Below are positions 41,825 to 50,210 of a stretch of 64,000 nucleotides of DNA, one piece after another. Source of the stretch: Candidatus Viadribacter manganicus (lineage in GTDB: Bacteria > Pseudomonadota > Alphaproteobacteria > Caulobacterales > Aquidulcibacteraceae); contig NZ_CP013244.1 of assembly GCF_001679665.1 (NCBI RefSeq), positions 1,178,001-1,242,000 on the forward strand, read 5' to 3'. Positions within the stretch are counted from its first letter, which is position 1, and each line of letters starts with the position of its first letter. The notes under the pieces were generated by a model that worked only from the letters and a program-made list of their open reading frames with translations, was not told the origin of the DNA and did no database searches. A program made the translations under genes and the position numbers.

Positions 41825-42289
41825 GTGAGGCTCGCCCTCTATCAACCTGACATCCCGCAGAATCTCGGCGCGGCACTTCGCCTCTCTGCCTGCCTCGGGG
41901 TGGCGCTCGACGTCATCGAGCCCTGCGGCTTCCCGCTTACCGATGCGTCAATGAAACGGGCGGCGCTGGACTACGGTGAAAAGGCATTGGTGACGCGGCA
42001 TCGGAGCTTGGCGACATTTCAATCGACTCCGGAACGAAACGAAGGCCGACTGGTGCTGATCGAGACCGACGGCGCATTGAACTTTCACGATTTTGCGTTT
42101 TCCACAGGCGACACCCTAGTGGTCGGCCGCGAAAGCGCAGGATCGTCTAGGGAACTCTATGCTGCGGCGCAGGCCAGCGTCCGCATCCCAATGGTGCAAG
42201 GCTTGAGGTCACTCAACGTGATCAACGCCGCCGCGATAGTATTGAGCGAAGCCATGCGGCAAACCGGCGCTTGGGAGAAACTGGCGTGA
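41825..42289 (+). CDS. trmL: tRNA (cytidine(34)-2'-O)-methyltransferase
   Basis: 154 residues, GTG start. A SPOUT methyltransferase that modifies the wobble base of certain leucine tRNAs. Family features: [11 protein letters not shown] near the start, Val-Val-Gly-Arg-Glu-Ser-Ala-Gly, and the knot ending [11 protein letters not shown]. The stop overlaps the hemF GTG, so the two are co-translated. It is divergent from petABC. Confidence 0.93.
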   Translation: MRLALYQPDIPQNLGAALRLSACLGVALDVIEPCGFPLTDASMKRAALDYGEKALVTRHRSLATFQSTPERNEGRLVLIETDGALNFHDFAFSTGDTLVVGRESAGSSRELYAAAQASVRIPMVQGLRSLNVINAAAIVLSEAMRQTGAWEKLA

Positions 42290-43170
42290 GCGAAGAACGG
42301 AAAGCACGGGCCAAGGCTTGGTTCGAAGACCTGCGCGATCAGATCTGCGCGGCGTTCGAGGCGCTGGAGGACGAGGCGCCTGGCGAGCTCTATCCGGGCG
42401 AGCCGGGCCGGATCGTAAGGACACCCTGGCGGCGGGGTGATGGTTCGGCCGATCAAGGCGGCGGTGTCGCCGGGCTGATGCGCGGGCGGTTCTTCGAAAA
42501 AGTCGGCGTGCACGTGAGCACGGTGCATGGCGAGTTCTCGCCAGACTTTGCCAAGAACGTCCGTGGCGCGGGGGATGATCCGCGCTTTTGGGCGAGCGGC
42601 ATTTCGCTGATCGCGCACATGCGCAACCCGCACTGCCCCGCCGCGCACATGAACACGCGCCACATCACCACCACCCAATGGTGGTTCGGCGGCGGCGGCG
42701 ACTTGAACCCGACCCAACAGCGCGACCGCAATGAAAGCACGCCGGACGCGATTGCATTTCACGCCGCTTATCAGGCCGCGTGCGACAAGCACGGCGACGA
42801 CCTCTACCCGACCTACAAAAAGTGGGCGGACGAATATTTTTGGCTGCCGCATCGCAATGAACCGCGCGGCGTCGGCGGGATCTTTTACGACCACCACAAT
42901 AGCGGCGGCGCGAGCGGCGACACCTGGGAAGAGGACTTCGCCTTCACGCAAGATATTGGGCGCGCATTTCTAGAAGGCTATCTGCCGATCTTGAAGGCGC
43001 GCATGCACCAGCCGTGGACTGAAGCCGATCGCGAAGAGCAGCTGGTGCAACGCGGGCGTTACGTGGAGTTCAACCTGCTCTACGATCGCGGCACGACGTT
43101 CGGGCTGAAAACGGGCGGCAATGTCGAGAGCATACTGAGCTCAATGCCGCCGGTGGCGAAGTGGCCCTAA
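42286..43170 (+). CDS. hemF: oxygen-dependent coproporphyrinogen III oxidase
   Basis: 294 residues. Converts coproporphyrinogen III to protoporphyrinogen IX with oxygen. Signatures: Trp-Arg-Arg-Gly-Asp-Gly replaced the usual start of the Gly-Gly-rich region, then [23 protein letters not shown]; and [11 protein letters not shown]. GTG at 42286 (GTGA overlap with trmL) has GGGAGA seven bases upstream and is chosen over TTG at 42271. Its need for oxygen fits the aerobic cytochrome set. Confidence 0.95.
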   Translation: MSEERKARAKAWFEDLRDQICAAFEALEDEAPGELYPGEPGRIVRTPWRRGDGSADQGGGVAGLMRGRFFEKVGVHVSTVHGEFSPDFAKNVRGAGDDPRFWASGISLIAHMRNPHCPAAHMNTRHITTTQWWFGGGGDLNPTQQRDRNESTPDAIAFHAAYQAACDKHGDDLYPTYKKWADEYFWLPHRNEPRGVGGIFYDHHNSGGASGDTWEEDFAFTQDIGRAFLEGYLPILKARMHQPWTEADREEQLVQRGRYVEFNLLYDRGTTFGLKTGGNVESILSSMPPVAKWP

Positions 43171-43232
43171 GGCTCTGGACGATTTGAGTTGACGCCTGCG
43201 TCTGCGCGCTGAGTATCGGCGCGGGGGAGCGA

Positions 43233-43925
43233 ATGGCCGAGACGAAACCCGCTTTGCGCGATCCAAAGTCGCTGCTTGCTCCGTTCTACATCTTCATCAT
43301 CCTTGTGACGTTCGTTGCGGTTTTGCTGAACGTGGCGACGAGCGCGTTTTACTACTTAAGCAAAGGCGATCCGAATTGGGCGCCGACAGATTATCTGGGC
43401 AGTGGCGTTGCGATCGCGGTGCTCGCACTCTCGTTGATTTCACTGGGCGCGTTCATCGGCGCGGTGATTTTCACGCTGACCATCACCTACAGGATGGTTC
43501 GCAACCTGAAGACCATCGGCTCGGGTTACATGACCATGAGCCCGTTCTGGTCGGCGGCGTTTTACTTCGTGCCGTTTGCGAACCTGGCGATGCCGGCCAA
43601 TGCGATCGCCGAGGTGTGGAAAGGCACATATGCTGAACTCGAAGATGCGCCGCCAGAACCGAACGGCGCGATCGCCTGGTGGTGGGGCCCATGGTTGGTG
43701 AGCAACATCCTCGATAACGTTGCGTCGCGACTTCTCGGGACGGGGCTGTTTCAAACACCCATGCAGCCGACCCCGCAAATGCTGACCATCGGCATCGCAT
43801 TAAGCATCGCGGCGTTGCTTGCGCTGGTGATCTCGTCGTTCGCGATGATCCGGTTGTTCGCCCGGTTGGCGAAGGCGCAGTCCCAAATGATTGAGCGGGT
43901 AAAACTGCGGGAAGCCTCGCCTTAG
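43233..43925 (+). CDS. DUF4328 membrane protein
   Basis: 230 residues, four to five membrane helices. DUF4328 signature: Arg-Asn-Leu-Lys-Thr-Ile-Gly, then Ser-Pro-Phe-Trp-Ser-Ala-Ala-Phe-Tyr-Phe-Val-Pro-Phe-Ala-Asn, and Ala-Glu-Val-Trp-Lys-Gly. Family role unknown. GGGGGAG precedes the start. A weak AGGC-TCG-GCCT hairpin with TTTT follows the stop. Confidence 0.85.
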   Translation: MAETKPALRDPKSLLAPFYIFIILVTFVAVLLNVATSAFYYLSKGDPNWAPTDYLGSGVAIAVLALSLISLGAFIGAVIFTLTITYRMVRNLKTIGSGYMTMSPFWSAAFYFVPFANLAMPANAIAEVWKGTYAELEDAPPEPNGAIAWWWGPWLVSNILDNVASRLLGTGLFQTPMQPTPQMLTIGIALSIAALLALVISSFAMIRLFARLAKAQSQMIERVKLREASP

Positions 43926-43958
43926 GCTCGGCCTTTTTCTTGCGTCAGGCGAGTGGTC

Positions 43959-45098
43959 ATGACCCAACTCGCCTACCCGCAAGACCTTAAACCACTGACT
44001 TCGCTACGATTTATTGCGGCGTTCTGGGTGCTTTTGTATCATTTCAGGGACCATCTGGGCCTCGCAATGGGTCAATTCGGGCTGGTGGCGGATGGTTACC
44101 TTGGGGTCGACCTCTTCTTCACGCTTTCGGGCTTCATCCTGGCGCACGTCTATCTGACGAGCCTTGAGGGCGGCCGGTTTGGCTATGGCGGCTTTCTAAA
44201 GAACCGGATCGCGCGGGTTTATCCGATGCACCTTGCCGCGCTTGGCGCGATGCTGGTGTTGTTCGCAGGCGCCGCGGTGCTCGGTGTTGGCGAGAGCAAT
44301 CGGGACGCGTTCCGCCTCTCAGATTTGCCGGCGCATCTTCTGATGATCCACGCTTGGGGCACGACGCCGAGCGTTGGTTGGAATTTCCCGAGCTGGTCGA
44401 TCAGCGCCGAATGGTTGGCGTATCTGCTCTTCCCGCTTGTCGCCGGCGTGGTGGTGAAAGCGAAGCGTTGGTCGGGTGCGTGTGCGCTGGGTGCGCTGGC
44501 GCTGTGCGTCGCGAGCTTCTGGGCGCTCAGCAATTTGCATCAGGTGCTGACATGGGTCGGTCGCGACTTCTCGCAGATGACCGCGCAGATTGGTGCGCTG
44601 CGAATTCTGCCATCGTTCCTATTGGGCGTTGCGCTCTATGCATTTGGGCGTGAGCACGCGGCGCCGAAGAGCTGGGCTTGGCCGATCGTGGCCGTAAGCG
44701 CAGGTTGGGTTGTCGCTGTGACGACGCTTGGCTGGTGGGAGGGCCTGACCTGGTTCGGGCTTGCCGGTTTGCTTTACGGCTTGGCGGAAACCTCGCGCCA
44801 TGGCGTCGATGCGCCGATGTCTGGCCGCGTGTTCGTTTTCTTGGGCGCGGCAAGCTACGCGCTTTATATGATCCACCTGCCGATCGACATCGTCTGGTTC
44901 CACGCGCTGGAGAAGTTCGGCGTGACCGAGACGTCGGACTTGGCGCTGCGTGTCGGCGCGATGGTCGGCGTGTTCGTTGTGTGCATCGCGGCGTCTATTG
45001 TGGCGTACCTCATGATCGAAGAGCCGGCGCGGAAGTGGATTCGGAAACTTGAGCTTGCCCAGTACGCGCCGCGTCGGGCTTCGACAGGCTCAGCCTGA
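43959..45098 (+). CDS. membrane acyltransferase (acyltransferase 3 family)
   Basis: 379 residues, about ten membrane helices. N-terminal signature Arg-Phe-Ile-Ala-Ala-Phe-Trp-Val-Leu-Leu-Tyr-His-Phe with the conserved His, then Gly-Val-Asp-Leu-Phe-Phe-Thr-Leu-Ser-Gly-Phe. Members O-acylate sugars in exopolysaccharide, peptidoglycan or lipopolysaccharide. ATG at 43959 chosen over GTG at 43953. The last codons and the stop lie inside a palindromic repeat, so the C-terminus may have been shaped by repeat insertion. Confidence 0.9.
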   Translation: MTQLAYPQDLKPLTSLRFIAAFWVLLYHFRDHLGLAMGQFGLVADGYLGVDLFFTLSGFILAHVYLTSLEGGRFGYGGFLKNRIARVYPMHLAALGAMLVLFAGAAVLGVGESNRDAFRLSDLPAHLLMIHAWGTTPSVGWNFPSWSISAEWLAYLLFPLVAGVVVKAKRWSGACALGALALCVASFWALSNLHQVLTWVGRDFSQMTAQIGALRILPSFLLGVALYAFGREHAAPKSWAWPIVAVSAGWVVAVTTLGWWEGLTWFGLAGLLYGLAETSRHGVDAPMSGRVFVFLGAASYALYMIHLPIDIVWFHALEKFGVTETSDLALRVGAMVGVFVVCIAASIVAYLMIEEPARKWIRKLELAQYAPRRASTGSA

Positions 45099-45157
45099 CG
45101 CTAGCAAGCTTCGAAGCCAACCATCAGCGTCGCCCTCAGTCGAAGGGCGACGATGGC
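45072..45157. repeat. two palindromes spanning the acyltransferase stop
   Basis: CGTCGGGCT (45072-45080) pairs with AGCCTGACG (45092-45100); it contains the TTCGACAGGCTCAG core seen in dispersed palindromic elements of many proteobacteria. A second stem, CGTCGCCCT (45128-45136) with AGGGCGACG (45144-45152), lies in the gap before the convergent cca gene, with CCAT/ATGG extending it. Together they can end transcripts from both sides. Confidence 0.6.
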
Positions 45158-45166
45158 GCGCGATCG

Positions 45167-46405
45167 TCAACTCATGCCTTGAGCGACGGCTTTCAACCGT
45201 TCGATCACGCTCAGCTTGTCGTCGGGGAAATCGGCGTCGATCCACCAATCTTCGACTTCACGCATGATGACGCCGACCTTGGGGCCAGCGGGGATGCCCG
45301 CGGCCATGATCTCATCGCCGGTCAGTGGCAGACGCGGCGGCTTCCACATCGTCGCGTGCGCAACGAGCGCGCGCCATTGTTGGGCTTTGTCATTCCCGGA
45401 CCCAGCCCAGGCGAGCATCACGCGATCGCGGAAGGCTTCGTTGCCGAGCTTGTAAATCGCGCGGCGCATTTCGCGGAGCGACATGTAAGAGGTAAGCTTT
45501 ACATCGTCGCCCAGCGCAGTAACCAGTCGATCACGTTCCTCGTTTGAGAGCTTCAAGCGGCGCGCGAGCGTCTTCGCGTTTTCCTGACCTTCGAGTGCGG
45601 CGGCAATGCGAGTCATCGCATCGACCGGCAACATTAAGTCGGCTTCGAGATCCAATAGCGCACGTAAGCGCCTGGCGTTATCGAGTTCGGGCAGCGCGCG
45701 GGCGCGAACCTCGATGGCGCTCATGCCTTCCCACGCCGCACGCGGATCGCGCGCGTCGAGAAGCTTTTTCACTTCCTTCCAGACGCGTTCGACCGACAAC
45801 GTGTCGAGACCAGCGACGAGATCGGCGCAAGCTTGCAGGCCGGCTGGGTCGATCGGCGTACGCGCATACCAGGCGTTGAAGCGGAAGAACCGAAGTATGC
45901 GCAGGTAATCTTCTTTGATGCGCGTGGCGGCGTCGCCGATGAAGATGACGCGGCCAGCGCGCGCGTCGTCGAGACCGCCGCCAGTTGGATCGTGAATTTG
46001 GCCCTGCGCGTCGGCGTAAAGCGCGTTCATGCGGAAGTCGCGGCGCTGCGCGTCCTCTTCCCAGCTTTCGGTGAACGCGACAGTGGCGCGCCGGCCATCA
46101 GTGGAAACATCGCGGCGCAATGTCGTCACCTCAAACGGTTTGTGATCGACCACGACCGTGATGGTGCCGTGTTCGATGCCCGTCGGATGCGCGGCGAAAT
46201 TCGCCTGCTGACACGCCGCGATCACCTGATCGGGGGTAAGCTGCGTGGCGATGTCGAGATCATCAACAGGCGCGCCGATCAACGTATTGCGTACACACCC
46301 GCCAACAAACCTCGCACTGCCCGCGCGCACGGAATCGAGCGCGGCAAGGAGCGCTTGGGTTTGCTTGGCCTTGAACCAGGCGGCATGGATGATTGGGGCG
46401 GTCAT
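45167..46405 (-). CDS. cca: CCA tRNA nucleotidyltransferase
   Basis: 412 residues, class II. Adds or repairs the CCA end of tRNA. Signatures: Phe-Val-Gly-Gly-Cys-Val-Arg-Asn, the metal-binding Asp-Asp-Leu-Asp-Ile-Ala, Arg-Arg-Asp-Phe-Arg-Met-Asn-Ala, and Arg-Ile-Leu-Arg-Phe-Phe-Arg-Phe. The start overlaps the stop of the lipoprotein gene as ATGA. Confidence 0.95.
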   Translation of the reverse strand: MTAPIIHAAWFKAKQTQALLAALDSVRAGSARFVGGCVRNTLIGAPVDDLDIATQLTPDQVIAACQQANFAAHPTGIEHGTITVVVDHKPFEVTTLRRDVSTDGRRATVAFTESWEEDAQRRDFRMNALYADAQGQIHDPTGGGLDDARAGRVIFIGDAATRIKEDYLRILRFFRFNAWYARTPIDPAGLQACADLVAGLDTLSVERVWKEVKKLLDARDPRAAWEGMSAIEVRARALPELDNARRLRALLDLEADLMLPVDAMTRIAAALEGQENAKTLARRLKLSNEERDRLVTALGDDVKLTSYMSLREMRRAIYKLGNEAFRDRVMLAWAGSGNDKAQQWRALVAHATMWKPPRLPLTGDEIMAAGIPAGPKVGVIMREVEDWWIDADFPDDKLSVIERLKAVAQGMS

Positions 46406-46815
46406 TGGTAGACGCCTTCTATCGCCTCAACGGCCACAATCAATTCCGCCAACCAAGTTTCCAAGTTGTCGTGCGGAAAGATGATCTCATCATGGTGACG
46501 AAATTCGGCGACGAAATTTCCAGGCGACGCCGCCAGCTCACCATTGGGACCGATCGGTCGGTAAAAACTGAACTCGGACCAGCGACCCTCAAACCAAAGA
46601 TCGAACGCTCGGGCCTCGGCGACTTCGGCCGGAGGTTCAGCGATCTCGCCAGCTTCAAAGCCTCGTGCACTCGCGAAAGACACAACCGCCTCAAGCAGTC
46701 GCGGAATCACAGCAACGTTCACACTGAACGCGGTGGAAACTGAAGGGCGCGAACAAGCGGCCAGCGCGCTCATAAGAGCCAAGCCAAACACTCCGCGACG
46801 ACTGAAGCTACCCAT
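46402..46815 (-). CDS. small lipoprotein in the nudix-cca unit
   Basis: 137 residues; signal peptide with lipobox Leu-Ala-Ala-Cys at about 18-21 and an early Ser-Arg-Arg. The mature part is alpha/beta with no motif I recognise; it ends in an acidic helix. It overlaps nudix (8 bases) and cca (4 bases), so it is co-translated with them, though its envelope location does not obviously match their cytoplasmic roles. Confidence 0.6.
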   Translation of the reverse strand: MGSFSRRGVFGLALMSALAACSRPSVSTAFSVNVAVIPRLLEAVVSFASARGFEAGEIAEPPAEVAEARAFDLWFEGRWSEFSFYRPIGPNGELAASPGNFVAEFRHHDEIIFPHDNLETWLAELIVAVEAIEGVYQ

Positions 46816-47422
46816 AGAGCCGCTCCCACAACGCCCGCACCATCCCCGCAGTCGCGCCCCAGATGTTGTGACCTTCGTAGGGCATTACGTAGTAGCGGCG
46901 CAGGCGCCCGCGGAATTGCGCTTCGCGGACTTCGTGGTTTGCGGGGTCCATCAGAAAATCGAGCGGCGCTTCGAAGGCGCTCGCGACTTCGCGCGGATCA
47001 AGCTTGAGTTCAAAGCCCGGCTCGACGAGGCCGACAATCGGCGTAACGCGAAAGCCGGTAATGGTGTCGTAGCGATCCCAAGCGCCGATGGGTTCAATGA
47101 AGCGGCGCTCCAGGCCCACCTCCTCGAAAGTTTCGCGAAGCGCCGTCTCGACGGCATCGGCATCGCTAGCTTGCACGCGCCCGCCGGGGAAAGAGATTTG
47201 CCCCGGATGCGCCGGCGTTTCGACCGAGCGCGCAGTGAGGAGCATGGTCCAACCGCCGGCGCGCTTGATGATCGGCGCGAGCACGGCAGCCGGGCGCGCT
47301 TCGGGATGATTATCGAAGCCGGGGTTCAGATCGTTGTCGCTGCGCGTACGCGCGAAGGCGCCGGCGATGTCGCCGAGCGGATCGAGTTTCTCGCGCAGTC
47401 TTTTCTCGAAATCTGTGCTCAC
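46808..47422 (-). CDS. NUDIX hydrolase, CoA pyrophosphatase type
   Basis: 204 residues, GTG start with GAGGGGA upstream. The region Arg-Ser-x6-His-Pro-Gly-Gln-Ile-Ser-Phe-Pro-Gly-Gly-Arg is the CoA-specific signature that precedes the Nudix box. The box itself ends Ala-Leu-Arg-Glu-Thr-Phe-Glu-Glu-Val-Gly-Leu with its catalytic Glu residues. The enzyme is expected to hydrolyse CoA or its oxidised forms. Position between DUF1285 and cca is a recurring alphaproteobacterial arrangement. Confidence 0.9.
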   Translation of the reverse strand: MSTDFEKRLREKLDPLGDIAGAFARTRSDNDLNPGFDNHPEARPAAVLAPIIKRAGGWTMLLTARSVETPAHPGQISFPGGRVQASDADAVETALRETFEEVGLERRFIEPIGAWDRYDTITGFRVTPIVGLVEPGFELKLDPREVASAFEAPLDFLMDPANHEVREAQFRGRLRRYYVMPYEGHNIWGATAGMVRALWERLYG

Positions 47423-47714
47423 GATTTCCCCTCCTCTTGAGAGGAAGGGGTTAGTGGCTGGGGTGATGCGCAGGCATCTGCAGGTTGGTGTGCGCGCCTC
47501 CGGGCGCGCAGCCTCGCACGCGCGGCATGATTGAACGATGTAGGCCGGAGGCCTGCGCTCCCACTCTCCAGTCGCAGAGCTTCACCGCCCCCCCTGCCCC
47601 ATCCCTGCAATGGGAGGGGGAGAACCGAAATTTGTTTGACTTTGAGGGACACCTCGATGAGTTAGGCGGTGAACGGCGCTGGCGCAATTGGCGCGCGCTC
47701 ATCTCCCCAACTCC
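47423..47714. repeat. intergenic mosaic of palindromic repeats
   Basis: 292 bases without a believable gene. Inverted repeats include CCCTCCTCTT/AAGAGGAAGGG-like arms at about 47427-47450, GCGCGCCTCCGGGCGCGC at about 47493-47510, AGGCCGGAGGCCT at about 47542-47554, and CCCATCCCTGCAATGGGAGGGGG near 47602-47624. The composition is unlike the neighbouring genes. Small open frames here are made of repeat sequence. It splits DUF1285 from the nudix-lipoprotein-cca unit. Confidence 0.6.
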
Positions 47715-48281
47715 CTAGGCGACGCCGAGTTCGAACCACACACCAGCGCTCCAAACGCCAAGCTTGCCCTCTTTCAGCTCGGCCCATTCCACCAGTTCGT
47801 AGAACGGCGAGCGCAGCACGCGGGCTTCCAGGCGCCCGCGCACGTGCACGTAGGGTCTAGGCTCTTGGCCTCTTCGCTCTACGCGCAGTGGGTGGTCGGC
47901 GCCGACGGCGATGATGTCGCCGAGGTTTGTGGTGAAGACGATGGATTGATCGGCGCCTTCACCCACACGATCCGCGCGGATGGCGACGAAGGGCGCGTCT
48001 TCGACTTTAACCACGATCTTTTCAGCGGGCGTGACAAGATAGGTTTGACCGTCTTCGTCTTTTCTCAAGATCGAGGCGAAGAGCTTGACCAAAGGTTCGC
48101 GTGTGATGCGCGTTCCCTCGTGCTTCCATGTTCCGTCAGCCAGGATTTCCATGCCGATCTCGCCGCAATGGGCGGGGTTCCATGTGTCGACCGGAGGCAA
48201 GGCTTTGTCGCCAGTAGCCGCTTCGCGCTTGAGCGCGGCGATCAATTGCTCCAGGGACGAGGTGTTTGCGGCTGATGTCAT
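47715..48281 (-). CDS. DUF1285 domain protein
   Basis: 188 residues from ATG at 48281, after GGGGGCGG. DUF1285 features: the Pro-Pro-Val-Asp-Thr-Trp-Asn-Pro segment, Met-Glu-Ile-Leu-Ala-Asp-Gly-Thr-Trp, Leu-Val-Thr-Pro-Ala-Glu-Lys, and Phe-Tyr-Glu-Leu-Val near the C-terminus. Family function is not well known. Divergent from moxR with 33 bases between starts, so the promoters overlap. Confidence 0.85.
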   Translation of the reverse strand: MTSAANTSSLEQLIAALKREAATGDKALPPVDTWNPAHCGEIGMEILADGTWKHEGTRITREPLVKLFASILRKDEDGQTYLVTPAEKIVVKVEDAPFVAIRADRVGEGADQSIVFTTNLGDIIAVGADHPLRVERRGQEPRPYVHVRGRLEARVLRSPFYELVEWAELKEGKLGVWSAGVWFELGVA

Positions 48282-48314
48282 ATTTCCGCCCCCAACTAAG
48301 CGAGCTTCGCGCCC

Positions 48315-49310
48315 ATGAGCAATTCCGACAGTCCTGAAGCTTTGGTCGCGGAGGCGGAAGCCGCCGGGGAAGCCCTGGAGCGGGTGCGCGCCGAAATCGG
48401 CAAAGCGGTATTCGGCCAAGAGCGGGTGATCGAGCTGACGCTCTCAGCAGTGCTCGCGGGCGGCCATGTGCTGCTGGTGGGCGCACCAGGCTTGGCGAAG
48501 ACGCGATTGGTGGAAGCGACGGCGCGAGTGCTGGGGCTGGATTGGGGCCGCGTGCAATTTACACCGGACTTGATGCCGGCCGATATTCTTGGCTCGGAAG
48601 TTCTCGATCAGGACGAGAGCGGGCGACGCCACTTCCGTTTCGTGAAGGGGCCGATCTTCACGCAGCTTTTGATGGCCGATGAAATCAACCGCGCTTCGCC
48701 GCGCACGCAATCGGCGCTGCTGCAGGCAATGCAGGAGCATCACGTGACGGTGGCGGGCGCAGCGTACGATGTGCCGACGCCGTTCCACGTGTTGGCGACG
48801 CAGAACCCGATCGAGCACGAGGGCGCCTATCCATTGCCCGAAGCGCAACTCGATCGCTTCTTGTTGCAGGTCGATGTGCCCTACCCGGATGCGGAGATCG
48901 AACGGAAGATTTTGATCGAGACGACGGGCTTGGGCGATCAGCAGCCGCAAGCGGTGTTGAATGCACAGACGCTCATTCGCTTGCAGCGCCTGGTGCGGGC
49001 AATGCCCGTTGGTGAGAAAGTGCTGGCCTCGATTTTGGAGCTGGTGCGTTCGGCGCGGCCTGGCTCAAGCCACGATCCACGCGTCAACCAACACGTGGCG
49101 TGGGGACCTGGCCCGCGCGCGGGCCAAGCGCTGATGCTGGCGGTGCGCGCGCGCGCTCTGCTGCGCGGCCGCTTGGCGCCGGCAGTGGATGACGTCGCGG
49201 CGCTGGCGCGGCCTGCCTTGGCGCACCGGATGCAATTATCATTCGGCGCGCGCGCCGAAGGCTTGGACATCGACACGCTGGTGGATGAACTGGCGGAGCG
49301 CGCGGCGTGA
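48315..49310 (+). CDS. MoxR family AAA+ ATPase
   Basis: 331 residues. Walker A Gly-Ala-Pro-Gly-Leu-Ala-Lys-Thr, Walker B Leu-Leu-Met-Ala-Asp-Glu-Ile-Asn-Arg, sensor 1 Ala-Thr-Gln-Asn-Pro-Ile-Glu. MoxR ATPases act as chaperones for VWA proteins encoded nearby. Here a DUF58 protein, a BatA/DUF4159 protein and a VWA protein follow in order, the standard cluster in alphaproteobacteria. Confidence 0.95.
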   Translation: MSNSDSPEALVAEAEAAGEALERVRAEIGKAVFGQERVIELTLSAVLAGGHVLLVGAPGLAKTRLVEATARVLGLDWGRVQFTPDLMPADILGSEVLDQDESGRRHFRFVKGPIFTQLLMADEINRASPRTQSALLQAMQEHHVTVAGAAYDVPTPFHVLATQNPIEHEGAYPLPEAQLDRFLLQVDVPYPDAEIERKILIETTGLGDQQPQAVLNAQTLIRLQRLVRAMPVGEKVLASILELVRSARPGSSHDPRVNQHVAWGPGPRAGQALMLAVRARALLRGRLAPAVDDVAALARPALAHRMQLSFGARAEGLDIDTLVDELAERAA

Positions 49311-49367
49311 TCATGAGCGCCGCTTTGCGGCGACCCTCTCTGCAAGGAAAAGCGTTTGTGTGCGCGC

Positions 49368-50210
49368 ATGTCTGACGCATCGCGCCTTGAAGCGCTCGCG
49401 CTCGCCGGTGATCTCCCCGGCGTGTTGCTTGATGCGCGGCGGCTGGCGGCGAGTGCGCCGGGTTTGCACGGGCGGCGCCGCTCCGGGCAGGGCGAAGCAT
49501 TCTGGCAGTATCGCGACCACCGAGCAGAGGACGGCGCGCGGCTGGTTGACTGGCGCCGCTCGGCGCGCGGCGATCGATATTTCGTGCGCGAGCGCGAGCG
49601 TGAGGCGGCGCAGACGGCGTGGTTCTGGATGGATCCCGATGCGGGGTTCAATTGGTCAAGCGATACAGCACGCACAACGAAGCTTAGACGCGCGCAGACG
49701 ATGGCGCTTGCGCTGGCGACATTGCTGAACCGCGGCGGCGAACGTATCGGCATGTTGGGGCGTGCGCCGCGCACAGGTCCGCGTGCGATTGATCGGCTCG
49801 CACACGATTTTCTGACACCGCAAGCGGAGGCCGATCCGCCGTCGCGCGCTTGCATGATTTTCTTCTCGGATTTTTACGCGCCAGTCGAAACATGGCGCGC
49901 GCGCTTGAGCGCGGCGGCCGGCGCTGGCGCCTCGGGCGCGCTTGTGATGATCGCCGATCCGGCGGAAGAGCAATTCCCGTTTCGTGGCCGCACGCTCTTT
50001 CTCGAACCCGGCAGAAGCCGGAGCGAGACCTTGCTTGGACGCGCCGAGGCGGTGCGCGAGGCGTACACCGCGCGGCTGGAAACGCACCGTCGCGCCATTC
50101 GCCAAGCCGGTTCTAATTTTGGTTTCCCTGCCCTGCTGCATCGCACCGATCATGGCGCGGCGCCGGCGCTGGCGTTGCTAACCGCTCTCGTCTCGGAGCG
50201 ATTTGCTTGA
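49368..50210 (+). CDS. DUF58 protein of the MoxR cluster
   Basis: 280 residues, no membrane segment. The DUF58 core Tyr-Arg-Asp-His-Arg-Ala-Glu-Asp-Gly, then Val-Asp-Trp-Arg-Arg-Ser-Ala-Arg, is intact, followed by a VWA-like Rossmann domain with Trp-Phe-Trp-Met-Asp-Pro-Asp instead of a full MIDAS motif. ATG at 49368 is chosen. The stop overlaps the next gene as TTGA. Confidence 0.9.
   Translation: MSDASRLEALALAGDLPGVLLDARRLAASAPGLHGRRRSGQGEAFWQYRDHRAEDGARLVDWRRSARGDRYFVREREREAAQTAWFWMDPDAGFNWSSDTARTTKLRRAQTMALALATLLNRGGERIGMLGRAPRTGPRAIDRLAHDFLTPQAEADPPSRACMIFFSDFYAPVETWRARLSAAAGAGASGALVMIADPAEEQFPFRGRTLFLEPGRSRSETLLGRAEAVREAYTARLETHRRAIRQAGSNFGFPALLHRTDHGAAPALALLTALVSERFA

Noticed and set aside
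47419..47652. 77-codon minus-strand frame before the nudix gene
   Set aside because: Made of palindromic repeat sequence; low-complexity Arg/Ala/Pro translation.
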